From contig JANFAH010000037.1 in assembly GCA_024663395.1 (NCBI GenBank), positions 248,001 through 312,000 on the forward strand: DNA of 64,000 nt, given 5' to 3'. Source of the DNA: Pisolithus tinctorius (lineage: Eukaryota > Basidiomycota > Agaricomycetes > Boletales > Pisolithaceae). Of the stretch, positions 48,651 through 59,505 are shown piece after piece. The notes under the pieces were generated by a model, which saw only the letters and a program-made list of their open reading frames with translations, was not told the origin of the DNA and searched no databases. Position 1 is the stretch's first letter; each line of letters starts with the position of its first letter. Position numbers and translations under genes: made by a program.

Positions 48651-51111
48651 TCAAGGGCCTTTCCTAGAGAGCGGAAGAAGTGTGAGACGAACTCAGGACC
48701 TCTGTCAGAGGTGACATTAGCTGGTACCCCGTGCTTGGAGAAGACATGGGTAAGGAAGAGCTTAGCGAGTTCGGCGGAGGTGACGGAGTCGTGGGTGGGG
48801 ATGAACACCGCTTGCTTTGAGAGGCGGTCCACTACCATGAGTATGGCAGAGTAGCCATCGGAGTTGGGCAGGTGTTCGATGAAGTCCATGGAGATGGAGT
48901 TCCAAGGTCTCTCTGGGACGGGGAGTTGCTTCAGTAGACCATAAGGGTGGTGGTGCGGAGTTTTGCTCCGTCCACAGGCAGTGCAAGACCTGACATATTC
49001 TTTCACATCGGAGCGGAGGTTGGGCCACACGTAGTCCCTGCGGACGAGTTCTAGGGTGCGATTCTGCCCGAAATGGCCTGCTAGAGGATGATCATGCTTG
49101 AACCGAAGCACTCGAAGGCGGAGGTCATCAATGTCAGGGACAAAGATACGACTGTCAAGGTGGAGTAGACCGTCGGAGTCCAGGGACCACCGAGGCTTAG
49201 TTGGAGTTGGGAGATGGCTGGCGGAGACAGGGTCAGAGGGTAGGGTGGAGATGATGTCGGAGTGCAAGCACTCAACATCGAAGACCATGGCAGCACGGAG
49301 CACAGGTGCCATGAGGGTGGTGGTACAGAGGGACGACGCGAGTTGCTCCTGTGTAAACATAGGGCGGAGATTGTGAGGATTTACCTGCACATAGTCCCTA
49401 TCCCCCCCTTTTGGGTAGACATCCCAACGTCGCGTAAGTGTGTCGGGTTTGGCTCCTAAGCAGCCAGGTCGGAAGCGGATGGAAAGATTAAACTGGGAAA
49501 GATACTCTGACCAGCGGGCCTGTCGATGGGTGAGAACCTTAGAGGTGGAAAAATACTCAAGGTTTTTGTGGTCCGTCACCATGTCGACAGGTAAGGCGGA
49601 GCCTTCTAAGTAATGCTGCCAATGGCGGAAGGCCTTGAAGATAGCCAACAGCTCCTTGTCGTGGGTATCATAGTTGAGTTCTGGCGCGGTCATGGTGCGA
49701 GAGTAGAAAGCGACTGGGTGGAGTTCACCGTCGGAGCAGGTGATCGACAAAATGCCAGCAATGGCATAGTCGGAGGCGTCGGTTTCCACTGTAAGCGGAG
49801 CGTCAGGGACCCAATGAGTGAGAATGGGAGCGGAGCTGAAGGCATCCTTCAGGCGGAGGAAAGCGGAGCGGCACTCCTCGGAAAAGTTCCAAGGAGCACC
49901 CTTTCGTGTGAGGCGAGTGAGCAGAACGACGATGTCAGAGTAGTTATTAATGAATTGTCTATAGAAATTGGCGAAACCAAGGAAGGATTGGATGTCTCGC
50001 ACCTTCCGCGGCTCAGGCCAGTCGCGGACTGCCTGAACCTTCTCGGCAGACATGGTGAGACCGGAGGGAGAAAGGATGTAGCCGAGGTACTCGACGGAGT
50101 CAGAGTGAAACTCGCACTTCTCTGGCTTGGCATACAGACCATGCTTTCGAAGGCGGTGGAGTACCTCTTTTACGTGTTCGCGATGCGACTCCATGTCCTG
50201 CGAATAGATTAGGATGTCATCGAGGTAAACCACGATGCAGACATCGAGCATGTCTGCAAAGATGCTATTGACGAATCACTGGAAAGCCGCAGGCACGTTA
50301 GTCAGACCGAATGGCATTACCCGCCACTCGTAAGAACCATAACGAGTGCGGAAAGCCGTTTTCCATTCATCTCTGTCTGCTATGCGGACCAAATGGTAGG
50401 CATGGTGGAGGTCGATCTTAGTGTAGACTTTAGCGCGGCGTGGAGAGTCGAGTAGGTCGGAGATGAGTGGCAGCGGATAGCGGTCTTTTTTCGTGATTTT
50501 ATTGAGTCCTCGATAGTCTACGCAGTGAACCGTCCTTCTTCTTTATGAAGAGGACAGGGGCACCATGAGCGGAGGTGGATTGTTTGATGAAACCATAGCC
50601 AAGATGCTCGTCAATGAAGGTGCAGAGAGCTTCAAGCTCTGGCAGAGAAAGAGAGTAGATTGTACCAATGGGCGGAGAAGCTCCTTCCTCAAGGTCGATC
50701 TTGAGATCGAACGAGCAGTGTGGCGGAAGTTCAGTGGCCTTGTCTTTACTAAAGATGTCGGCAAACTCGCGATACTCAGGAGGGACCGAGGAGAGGTCAG
50801 GAGGCGGAGATGAAGCGGAGGACACACAAAGCTTCACATCATCAGTGGAGAGCTGTAAGCGGAACTGTCTAGAGCCAGGGAGAGCACAGGCTCTGACATA
50901 TGCAGCAGCATTGATGAGTGAGACGAGCAGAGCAGAGCGCGGCGAGTCTGTTGGAGGTGCAGTCGGAGCTGCAAACAGAGCGGAGGGTGTCGGATCTGGA
51001 GCAGAGGACGCAGCGGAAGATGACAAAGGCGCCTGGGGCGTTGGCATTCCCTGTAATGGTGGTTTGAACGATATACTGCCCAGTACCCAGTCAATCAATG
51101 GATTGAAGCGG
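48651..51111 (-). pseudogene. A2 pol: RT, RNase H and integrase N-terminal part
   Basis: Descending from B2: the spacer with ARACALPGSRQFRLQLS, RT beginning FSKDKATELPPH, then an 8-bp deletion relative to A1 near 50526 that shifts the frame, a TGA at 50278-50276 that fits CGA to TGA, then YLDDILIYSQDME, RNase H ETDASDYAIAG, integrase zinc finger and MDFIEHLPNSDGYSAILMVV, and the TSDRGPEF Asp. It ends at 48651 in GKALD, where D is inserted. Confidence 0.87.
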
Positions 51112-51579
51112 TGTAGGGAATGAGTTCGAGTTCCCTAGGAGAATCCGTCTTGGTCAGGGGTTTAGGGGTGGAAGGACTTGTTTTATTTCTTGCCTTTGTT
51201 TTTGTGTTTGTACCCCTGGACTTGGTGACGAGCAGCCGTGTTGCTGACTAAGCACGCATGCTGTGTTCGCGCGAGTTCAGTTTACCATAACAACAACGAA
51301 GTACATGTCACAGGCCCTCAGTAGTAGGGTGATTTAGTCTCACATTTCGGCGAGTTTTCGAAGTTAGAATTATTACTTTGGGGAGTACCCAAAGTGCCAG
51401 GAGGACTGGCAAGAGTATTAGACAGGCACAGCTAAGTATCTTTTTTTTAGTTCGCATTTTTTTACTTTTTACTACACTTCTTTCTCCAGAGAGAACCTCC
51501 CCTTTTGGGTCGAGCACTAAACTCGCCCATTACTGACTATTACCATTATAGGTACATCTTCATTTTACCTATTCCTACA
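51112..51579 (+). repeat. B2 5' LTR
   Basis: 468 bp; differs from B1 LTRs by a small substitution block near 51288-51300. Confidence 0.92.
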
Positions 51580-51581
51580 TC

Positions 51582-51598
51582 TGGAGCCCACTGCGAGG
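51582..51598 (+). promoter_or_regulatory. B2 primer binding site
   Basis: TGGAGCCCACTGCGAGG starts two bases after the LTR; one CpG-type change from the B1 site. Confidence 0.65.
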
Positions 51599-53639
51599 GG
51601 GGTTCTGTCCAATTTGGGGAAAGAAGTCACCATTTTATCACCGGACAAAGTCTTGGCTGGGTTGAGTTGGACAAGCTAAGTATTCAGAGTCTTGATTCTA
51701 GCTACCATCTACTCTCAGGAATTCAGGAAATTTTCAGAGCTAATTTTCGAGCAACAAATGTCAAGCAAGTGTCGAAGTCGAAGATCCCTCGAGCCGAGAA
51801 GCAAGTCCGAAGGCAAATTAATAGTTGAATTTCTGCGAAGAAGTCGTGAGAATGCGCCGAGAGAACTCGAGGGAATGCCACCGAGGCATTCGAGGGATGC
51901 ACCATGGTTCTCAGGGTGCACAGCTGACCTTTTTAGGTATTTTGAAGAGGTTCGAAGTCTTTGCGAGCGCGAGAATTGCTTCGATGACCAAGAATGGGCG
52001 AAATGGGCTTGCTGGTATGCAAGTGGCGAAATCTCAGACTCATGGTATGAGTTCGTTGAAGATCACCTGAGTTGGCCCGAATTCGTGGTGGCCATCGCGC
52101 GTTTGTATCCTGGGTCCCGGAAAATGGATCGACAGTATTCGAGGAATGACCTTTACAGCCTCGTTGACAGCCGAGCAAGAAGAGAAGTTCGTACAGAGGA
52201 AGAACTGATGAACTACAGACTCTATTTTCTAGATTTAGCAGCGTTTCTACGGGTTTCAAGGCAACTCGAGGCTGACGAGCTCGAAGACCTCTATTTACAA
52301 GGCTTTGACAAGGAATTCTGGCGCGAAATCATTCGGAAAATGTGACGCGATGATCGACAGCGACACTCGGACGATCCATGGCCCGTGCAGCAAGTAACGC
52401 ACACAGCCACGCAACTACTACACAGGGGATTTTGCTCGGAGCGAGCACAAACAAGCGCGGAAGACTACTATGAGCCACGAAGTGACCCAGCATCGAGTTC
52501 GGACAAGCAACATCTATCTACGAAGTATTTTCTGCCTACAGCTACACATGACTCGCTGACGAACAATGTACAGGGATCTACAGAAGTATCAAGGTACATG
52601 GAGTGCGAGAAAGTACCAAAGTTAGTTTCGACAAGTCACGCGCAGCCACACAGCCCACCCGAGAAGACAAAGAGTGAAGACCGAAGCCCTACCAGGCTCG
52701 TCGAAGCAGCCACAGCAACCTGTTTTGAGATGGGAGAGTTTTCCTTGAGTATGAACAGAATACTGACTACTGAGTTACAGGAAGCAGTGGAACTCGAGCG
52801 AGTCGAACCTGCATTGGTGGAGGAACCACTCACAACGAAAGTCCCATTCGAATTCGAAGCAAATTACAACACTCAAAGGGGTTTTTCTTTTTGTTCGTAT
52901 CGAGCTTCTCTGATGGCTACTGGTGTGTCACTACAGGAGTCCTACCTAAGAGGTCGAGGTAATGAAAGGAGCGGCCTCGGAATTCCTGCAGTCAGCAGAA
53001 ATACGCATCAGTTAACCAATGACCCATTCAGGTCAAAGATTCCGCTCAAATTCAAAGCTGAAAGGCTCGAAGAACACCCGAAGCCCACAGGAGTTGGAGT
53101 CAAAGGGCTCGAAACACTCACAGGCAGTCCTGAAACAGATAGGTTGGCATACAAAGAGGTCATTGACTCACACAGAGCGCCGCAGCACATGAATCACATC
53201 GAGTCGAAGGCTATTGCAAGAAGAATTAAGATCGAGGAGCCATCGAGGCTCGTCATACGAAGGAAGCCACCGGAAGAAGCTTTGCGAATCGAAATGTTGA
53301 AGCACACGGCGAGGATAGATGCCCTCGCACTCGAAATATTCCGCGGCCGCACAGTATCAGCAATAAATGTTTTATTCAAAGATTCGTCGAGCGAATCGAC
53401 GCGTGCACTCGGTATTAGGACTTGTGCAGAAAGTCCTGCGATGTTGACTAAGCAGGGTCACGTGACCGCTCTGCACGTCGTGGCCGCGCGCACTCAAGTA
53501 ATACTACATACTGACGACTCTAGAGTTATAGACCGACTACGCAAGATCGCGACAATCGGATATGAAGAATGGGGCGAGTGGCGTACCATATGGAAGGTAC
53601 CGCGGTTACGAGCGATGGCGACAGCAGCAGCGGATAGTG

Positions 53640-56600
53640 CAATAGCGACGACGACGACGAACCTACTTAGCGTGGATACTGGGCTCGACGGCCCAAGGTT
53701 CTGTTACGATTGCATAGCGTTTTACTTACAACGTTTCTATTCTAGGTCAAATGAATATCTATGACGAACAGCGACTGCGGTACAAAGAAGAACAACGTCG
53801 TTGACACTCGGCACAGATCGAGGGCCGCGCGAGGCTAGAACTACCGTTATATACAGACGATGCGCGAGGAGCGCGGGTACTGAGCTCGACGGCTCAGAGG
53901 TTCGTTTCGACTTCAAAACGCTTTACTTACATCTACGTTATTCTAGGGAGAATGGCTATATACAACGAAGGCCGAATGATGCCCAGATGACCGCAATACC
54001 AAGAATGACGACGATGACAGCGTTTTACACAGATCGATGGCCGCACAAGGCAAGACTAGCCGTTCGATGGAAACAGGGCACGATGAGCATGAGTACTGAG
54101 TCCGATGGCTCAGAGGTTCGTTTTGATTTCAAGACGCTTTACTTACATCTATGCTATTCTAGAGAAGGTAGCTATCTACGGCGAACGGCGACCGCGGTAC
54201 AAAGGACAAGGACGACGCTCGGCACAGATCGGTGGCCATGCAAGGCTAGAACAACCGTTCTGTGGAGGCGAGGCACGATGAGCGCAGATGTTGGGCTCGG
54301 TGGCCCAAGGGTTTGTTTGGATTCTGGAACGCGTTACTTACATCTATGCTATTCTAGGGAAAACGGCTGTACACGACGACGTACGAGCGACATCCAAGCA
54401 GCCACGATACGAGGAACTACGACAATCTATGAGGAAATACAGCGGACCGTCAAGGAGAAGCTACGCGACACGATACAGCGGTACTACTACGAGTGGGGCG
54501 AATGGTCAGGACGAGCCGAAGGCTTAAATCTAGCGACAGCGACAGTTATAACGATGACAACGACAGCGGCTACAGCGACAGCGACAACGACGACAACGAG
54601 GCTCGAAGCAGATCAGTGGCCGTGCAAGGCTGGAACAGCCGTTCGCTGGGAACGAGGCGCAACAAGCGCGGGTACTGGGCTCGACAGCCCAGGGTTTTGT
54701 TTTGGTTCTAGAACGTATTACTTACATCTATCTTACTCTAGGGACGGCAGACAGTTGCAACGAAGTGCAACCAGCGTCTCTGCGATCAAGGCTCAAGAAT
54801 CTGTGCTCGAACGTCAACGGCGATCGTCGAGGATACGACATCCGACGAACGTGGAAATGGAGCCCGAAGACTCAAGTTTTTATTTTTGTTTCATAACTTT
54901 TTACTTACAGGTACATTTTTCTAGAATAGACAGTGAATCAGGAGAGAGGATGCAGCAACTTACGGAACGACAAGCGAAACCAAGAGGAGTCACAAGAAGA
55001 ACGTTCGGAGCGACTCTGCGGACTTGTACACAGGAACTGCTACAGGTGGCAGCGCGACAGTGGAGTTCAGAGTCGGGACAAGAGGCGCGATGCGCAAGGA
55101 GTATTGAGGCTACACCAGTTGGGCTCGAAGGCCCAAGTTTTATGTTTCGCTTTCAGGCGTTTTACTTACATCTACGACGTTTTAGGGAATACGACTATTT
55201 ACAGGGTATCGTAGGGAAGCTACCACCGCAGCGAGCGAAAGCGACAGTGACAAGGACGCATATGGAGGAACAAGCGCAACGACTACGGATAGATAGCGAC
55301 GTCGAAGGAGGAACCCATTGACTTACAGACCAGCGAATCCGGCTAACACAAAGTACTGCCGGACAAATGCAGTGACCACGGTTCGAACTACAACGGGGGT
55401 CGCTGGGGGAGCGACGTCCGATAAGCGCAGATACTGAGGTAGACGATGGCTTCGAAGATAGAACGCATCGATTTACAGCGCGACAAGTACGACGGCCACG
55501 AAGTGCCACAAGAAACAAGCTCGAAGCGACCCTTTGGACTCGCGCACAAGACTTGATACGAATAGCGACACAGCAGCGAGGTTTGAAGTCGCGATGGGAT
55601 ACACGACGCACGAGGCATATTGAGACCACGCTGAATGGGCTCGAGGGCCCAAGTCTTATGTTTTTCTTTCAAGCGCCTTACTTACAGCTACCTCGTATTA
55701 GAACAGACAACGATGTCGAAGAAGGAATGTGCCTATATACAGCACTACAGCAAATTTCGAAGTCGCAACATGACACGCGACACACAGAGAGCAGCGAGAC
55801 CATACCAGCTGGGCTCGATGGCCCTAAGTTCGGTGTCTTCTTCGAAGCATTATACTTACAACTACATTGTTTTAGGGGATACAGGTTTTTACAAGATATT
55901 GACGGAACTTCGAATTTCGAAATGCCTGCAGTACGAAGATCTAGATCGGGACAACCTGCGACCGCATCCGTTCAAGATGAAGACACTTACCTTACTGTCG
56001 ATCGAAGCGAGTTTATAGGTCGACGAGTCATCGAACAGTTAGCGAAAGGAGACGACGTCTCCATGTTGGATATTGTGCAGAGACATCGTGAGGTCCCGTT
56101 TTATTTGGGAGACATCGAAGCCGAAGAACGGGACGTGTTGGATATATTGAGGAGATTGGGCGTTACATATGTCATACAGACTACCTTACTACAGCAAGGC
56201 ACGAAAGAGCCCTCCGTCTACGCCAGAGCTAATGTCGAAGTCACCCGAACCATCATCGACGCGGCTGTCGCAGCTGGCGTCCGTAGGCTCGTCTACACGA
56301 GTTCCGCAGAGAAGTCGTTCGACGCGTATAATGATGCCCAGGAGACATTTGGGTCCAGAGACAGCCAAGTAATCAGCGACAACAATAATCTGTTCGATTA
56401 TACCTACGTCGGGAACGTCGTGCGCGTGCGCCTATCCGCAGGGGACAGACTCGTCCCTCCTCCCTCTTACTCTCCTACCACGTCGAGCCCGGAGGTACAG
56501 GGTGCATGCGAGCGACTACGCGAGGCGACAAGGACTCAAATTATCACCGAACGATGGTCGTTTGAAGCAACAGAGAGCTCTCGGCGGAGGAGAAACATAG

Positions 56601-57160
56601 AGGATTCATGCGCTGAGCTCACCAGCTCAAGTTTTCATTTTGGTTTTAAGACGTCTTACTTGCATCTTCGTTATTCTAGGAGGAACAGATTTTTACGATG
56701 AATGGCGATCGTGATACAAGAGACTACGATGAACTACGAACAAAGGATGTGCGGGCGTACAGTAGAGCGAGTACGACAAATGCCATTCGAACTACAACGA
56801 TGGCCTTCGATGGCAGAAAAGGATGCGCGAAGAGCGGGAGACGTTGGGACCAAACGAAGCGAGCGCAACAGCTCATCGTTCAGTTTTTGCATCGAGTTAC
56901 CTTACTTACGACTTCACTGTTCTAGACTACCTGACGACTGTGACCAAGTTCAGTCGCATTTAGGAGTACGAGAGCGACGTTCGAGCCAACACAAGATTGC
57001 GAAAGGAACTCCGTATGGAGTCACAAATATCGGAGAGGGGCGAAGCTGGCTAGAACGACAACGTCGCACGCAGCGCGTTCAAGGCGACAAGGATTCACGC
57101 ACCGAGCCTGAGAGCTCATTTTTGTATTTTGTGTTTATGACTCCTCACTCACATACCTAC
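53640..57160 (+). repeat. B2 hairpin-YLxL module array
   Basis: Twelve modules, near 53680, 53880, 54103, 54291, 54677, 54859, 55119, 55633, 55808, 56611, 56859 and 57106. Each has a 5-bp stem with a 6-nt loop (TGGGC..GCCCA or TGAGC..GCTCA types), a T-rich stretch, then TTACTTACATCTACG and TTCTAGG. The second stem base and its partner change together in all twelve. Spacings are 174 to about 800 bp and every one I measured is a multiple of three. Between 53.6 and 54.4 kb the unit is a near-tandem repeat of about 200 bp. Confidence 0.7.
55974..56466 (+). pseudogene. ERG26: ERG26-derived segment in B2
   Basis: Blocks in host order: DEDTYL, FIGRRVIEQL, MLDIVQRHREVPFYLGDI, DVLDILRRLGVTYV, DAAVAAGVRRLVYTSSA, EKSFDAYND, then NNNLFDYTYVGNVV and SAGDRLVPPPS. 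It shares its left end with the B1 segment but carries different internal deletions, and it keeps a block (LFDYTYVGNV) that B1 lost. Hence both descend from one capture that covered much of the host gene. Confidence 0.75.
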
Positions 57161-57856
57161 AGGTCTAAGGTATACGGCGAAGTCGACGTGCAGTCGCTGA
57201 TATTCAAAGGAAAAGAAGATGATGCGGAGTTGCAGGCAGAGTGCGAAGACCCAATGATGAAAGATGATAGCTGCTATATTGCGAAGACGAGGCTCGACTA
57301 TGGGAACATTTCAAGGTTGGCATCGAACGAAGTGATGATTGGACCCCGAGGGGCAGAATCTGTCGAAGTTAGCGGAGTGTTGAGAGCGACGGCACTGGAG
57401 GAGAATTACGAAGCCAAGGTGCCCTTTTCGGTTTTGATTCGAACACTATCTACTGCGAAGTACAGGTACCCTAGTGCAAAGGAAGAGGCAATCGACAGTG
57501 ATGGACAGCTCGAAGCCGTTCGTCGACTCTTGTCACCAAGACTTCGACCACCTGATGGCGAAATGGAGGGCCAACAATCAACATTGAGCGAAGTTAGTGC
57601 CTGCACCCGTCAGGGTCGAAGACCTATCTTCGAGGCAGGCTCGAAGATCTACAGATCCAAGGTGACATGTTTCGTTATGATTCGAGCTTGTACTACGTTG
57701 CAGTACTCTGTTCCTAGGGTCGAGAAAGTAGTGAACAGGGACGGGCGACTCGAAGTCGCTCGGCAACACTTAGAGCAAGAGCTTTGGCCGCCAGACTGGT
57801 ACCAGATGAAGTACGAGAAATCAAGTGTGCGCGTGCACAGGGAGTCGGGGCTGTGA

Positions 57857-58623
57857 GAGTAGGAGTGCGACAAGTGGACGAAGCAAAGGTCCCGGTGAGA
57901 GTATTGATATATAGTTTTCTTTAAAATGAGTTTTGCTTCGAGCGACGTCGTTCAACCGAGTCGTGCTAACCTTTGGGTGATTCTACTCATCCCGACTTAT
58001 AGTTTCGAGTTCCATTGTTTTTCTTGGTGCTAAATCGTCTTAAGGACGAGCAGTAGTCGAGAGCACATATGCGTATAAGGATAGTAAATACACGACTGAT
58101 CGAGGTTTGTTTTAGGTACATATATATGTCTTCGAGCTGCCTCGTAGAGGGCCAGCATCCGCTGTACCAGCCGCTGAGCTGCATTACACTCTGTTACTGT
58201 TTCGCACAAAGACTGTGCCTCGAAGAGCTGTCATTGACTCGCTCTGCACTCGATTTATTACTCACTTGTTCGCTTGCCTGGGGATTATCTCCGTCGTCTT
58301 TTGGTTCGAGGTTTGGGCCTTGAGGGGAGTGTTCGAGAGGCAGGGTGTGTGTTCGAGAGGCCGGGTGGCGCTCTGTAGGCGGGAAGGGTTGTGTTCGAGG
58401 GCAAAAGGTTTTGAGGATGAAGAAGGTTGTTCAGCGAGATCAGGAGCGTGTTTTGGGAAGGAAGGGGGTCATGTTCGAGTAGTGAGGAGGTTAGGGGCGA
58501 AGAGTTGTGTTTGAAGGGCATGAGGGTATGTGGTGAGGTCGAGGGAAGCAGATGCGAGGATGAGGATGTTCGTGCGAGGAGGAGAGCGACCGAGGACGGT
58601 CGAATTCTAAACCACCCCTTGGA
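57857..58623. other. B2 3' non-coding region
   Basis: Homologous to B1 30210-31015: TATATATAG-type run near 57908, then a G-rich stretch with the word TGTTCGAG repeated between 58329 and 58480. No supported gene. Confidence 0.55.
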
Positions 58624-59091
58624 TGTAGGGAACGAGTTCGAGTTCCCTAGGAGAATCCGTCTTGGTCAGGGGTTTAGGGGTGGAAGGACTTGTTTTATTT
58701 CTTGCCTTTGTTTTTGTGTTTGTACCCCTGGACTTGGTGACGAGCAGCCGTGTTGCTGACTAAGCACACGTGCTGTGTTCGCGCGAGTTCAGTTTACCAT
58801 AACAACAATGAAGTACATGTCACAGGCCCTCAGTAGTAGGGTGATTTAGTCTCACATTTCGGCGAGTTTTCGAAGTTAGAATTATTACTTTGGGGAGTAC
58901 CCAAAGTGCCAGGAGGACTGGCAAGAGTATTAGACAGGCACAGCTAAGTATCTTTTTTTTAGTTCGCATTTTTTTACTTTTTACTACACTTCTTTCTCCA
59001 GAGAGAACCTCCCCTTTTGGGTCGAGCACTAAACTCGCCCATTACTGACTATTACCATTATAGGTACATCTTCATTTTACCTATTCCTACA
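58624..59091 (+). repeat. B2 3' LTR
   Basis: 468 bp, starts with the intact TAGGGAAC/GTTCCCTA inverted repeat. Followed by the duplication GCGG. Confidence 0.92.
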
Positions 59092-59498
59092 GCGGGTGAG
59101 CCAGTTGTGTCCTAATACCAGCGAACATGAAGAATCCAACGGAGTAACATAAAATGAAACGGAGTTGACATCGCCGGAAGGAAAGCGGAGGGAAAGATCT
59201 ACTTCTTGGGAAATGACAGCATTTGTACTACCATCGAACAAGCGGAGCGGAATTGGCGGAGAAATGGAGGAAACAGGAATGGCATATTTTTTAATTACAG
59301 ACGGGTCTACGAAGCAATGAGAAGAACCAGAATCGATCAACGCAGAAAAAGTATCAACAGAATAATCCGGAAGAGTTACAGACGGAAGTAAACAGTTTGG
59401 ACTAGAAAGAGCGGATGCGTTGAGTCGGATGTCTGGTGGCGCACAGTTGGGTTCAACGCTTCCTCCAGGCTGTGCGAGCTCCCTGGAGGAGCAGACTA
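59092..59498 (-). pseudogene. A2 pol: protease segment
   Basis: Reads in the -1 frame from the gag end: MIDSGSSHCFVDPSVIKKYA with the DSG catalytic motif of a retroviral-type aspartic protease, on to LVLGHNWLT, where B2 cuts the gene. Open frame. Confidence 0.84.
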
Positions 59499-59505
59499 AT
59501 TTTTT
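59461..59505 (-). promoter_or_regulatory. -1 ribosomal frameshift signal between gag and pol (A2)
   Basis: The minus strand reads CCA AAA AAT TAG in the gag frame; the heptamer is 59505-59499 and the 9-bp stem arms are 59490-59482 and 59469-59461. Heptamer, spacer length and stem are the same as in A1. Confidence 0.82.

Larger units (their letters stand above)
51692..57856 (+). pseudogene. B2 long reading frame: gag-like, repeated modules, ERG26 segment
   Basis: A single frame of about 2,054 codons runs from 51692 to 57856 and is broken only by five TGA codons (52343, 53762, 55319, 55373, 56699); no TAA or TAG occurs. At least three of these sit where related modules or B1 read CGA. The first 220 codons resemble Gag (EWAKWACWYASGEISDSWYE, LYPGSRKMDRQYSRNDL, LEDLYLQGFDKEFWRE). 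Codons beyond 52385 include TRILTTE-like Glu-rich sequence I cannot assign. From 53680 the frame passes through at least twelve modules of the form GLDGPxFxFxxxxYLHLRYSR, then the ERG26 segment, then two diverged copies of an about 80-residue unit (AKVPFSVLIRTLST ... DGQLEAVRRLL and SKVTCFVMIRACTT ... DGRLEVARQHL). All parts being in one frame argues that the product was once translated. Confidence 0.7.
51112..59091 (+). mobile_element. B2: non-autonomous LTR retrotransposon inside A2 pol
   Basis: 7,980 bp, with 468-bp LTRs (51112-51579, 58624-59091) and the 4-bp duplication GCGG (51108-51111, 59092-59095). It is a longer relative of B1 with the same plan. The LTRs differ at only about four sites, all CpG-type by hand count, so it is the youngest datable insertion here. 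No polymerase is encoded. Confidence 0.9.

Noticed and set aside
49613..50212. 199-codon open frame on the plus strand over A2 RT/RNase H
   Set aside because: Complement of pol; the same shadow appears over A1 pol, and the pol frame carries the YLDD and ETDASD motifs.
51107..51112. A 5-bp duplication for B2
   Set aside because: Only GCGG is shared by both sides, and comparison with the uninterrupted A1 sequence confirms 4 bp.
53640..57160. Module array as a CRISPR array or tRNA cluster
   Set aside because: Spacing is irregular, units are diverged, the organism is eukaryotic, and no cloverleaf can be formed around the GGTTCGA-like words.
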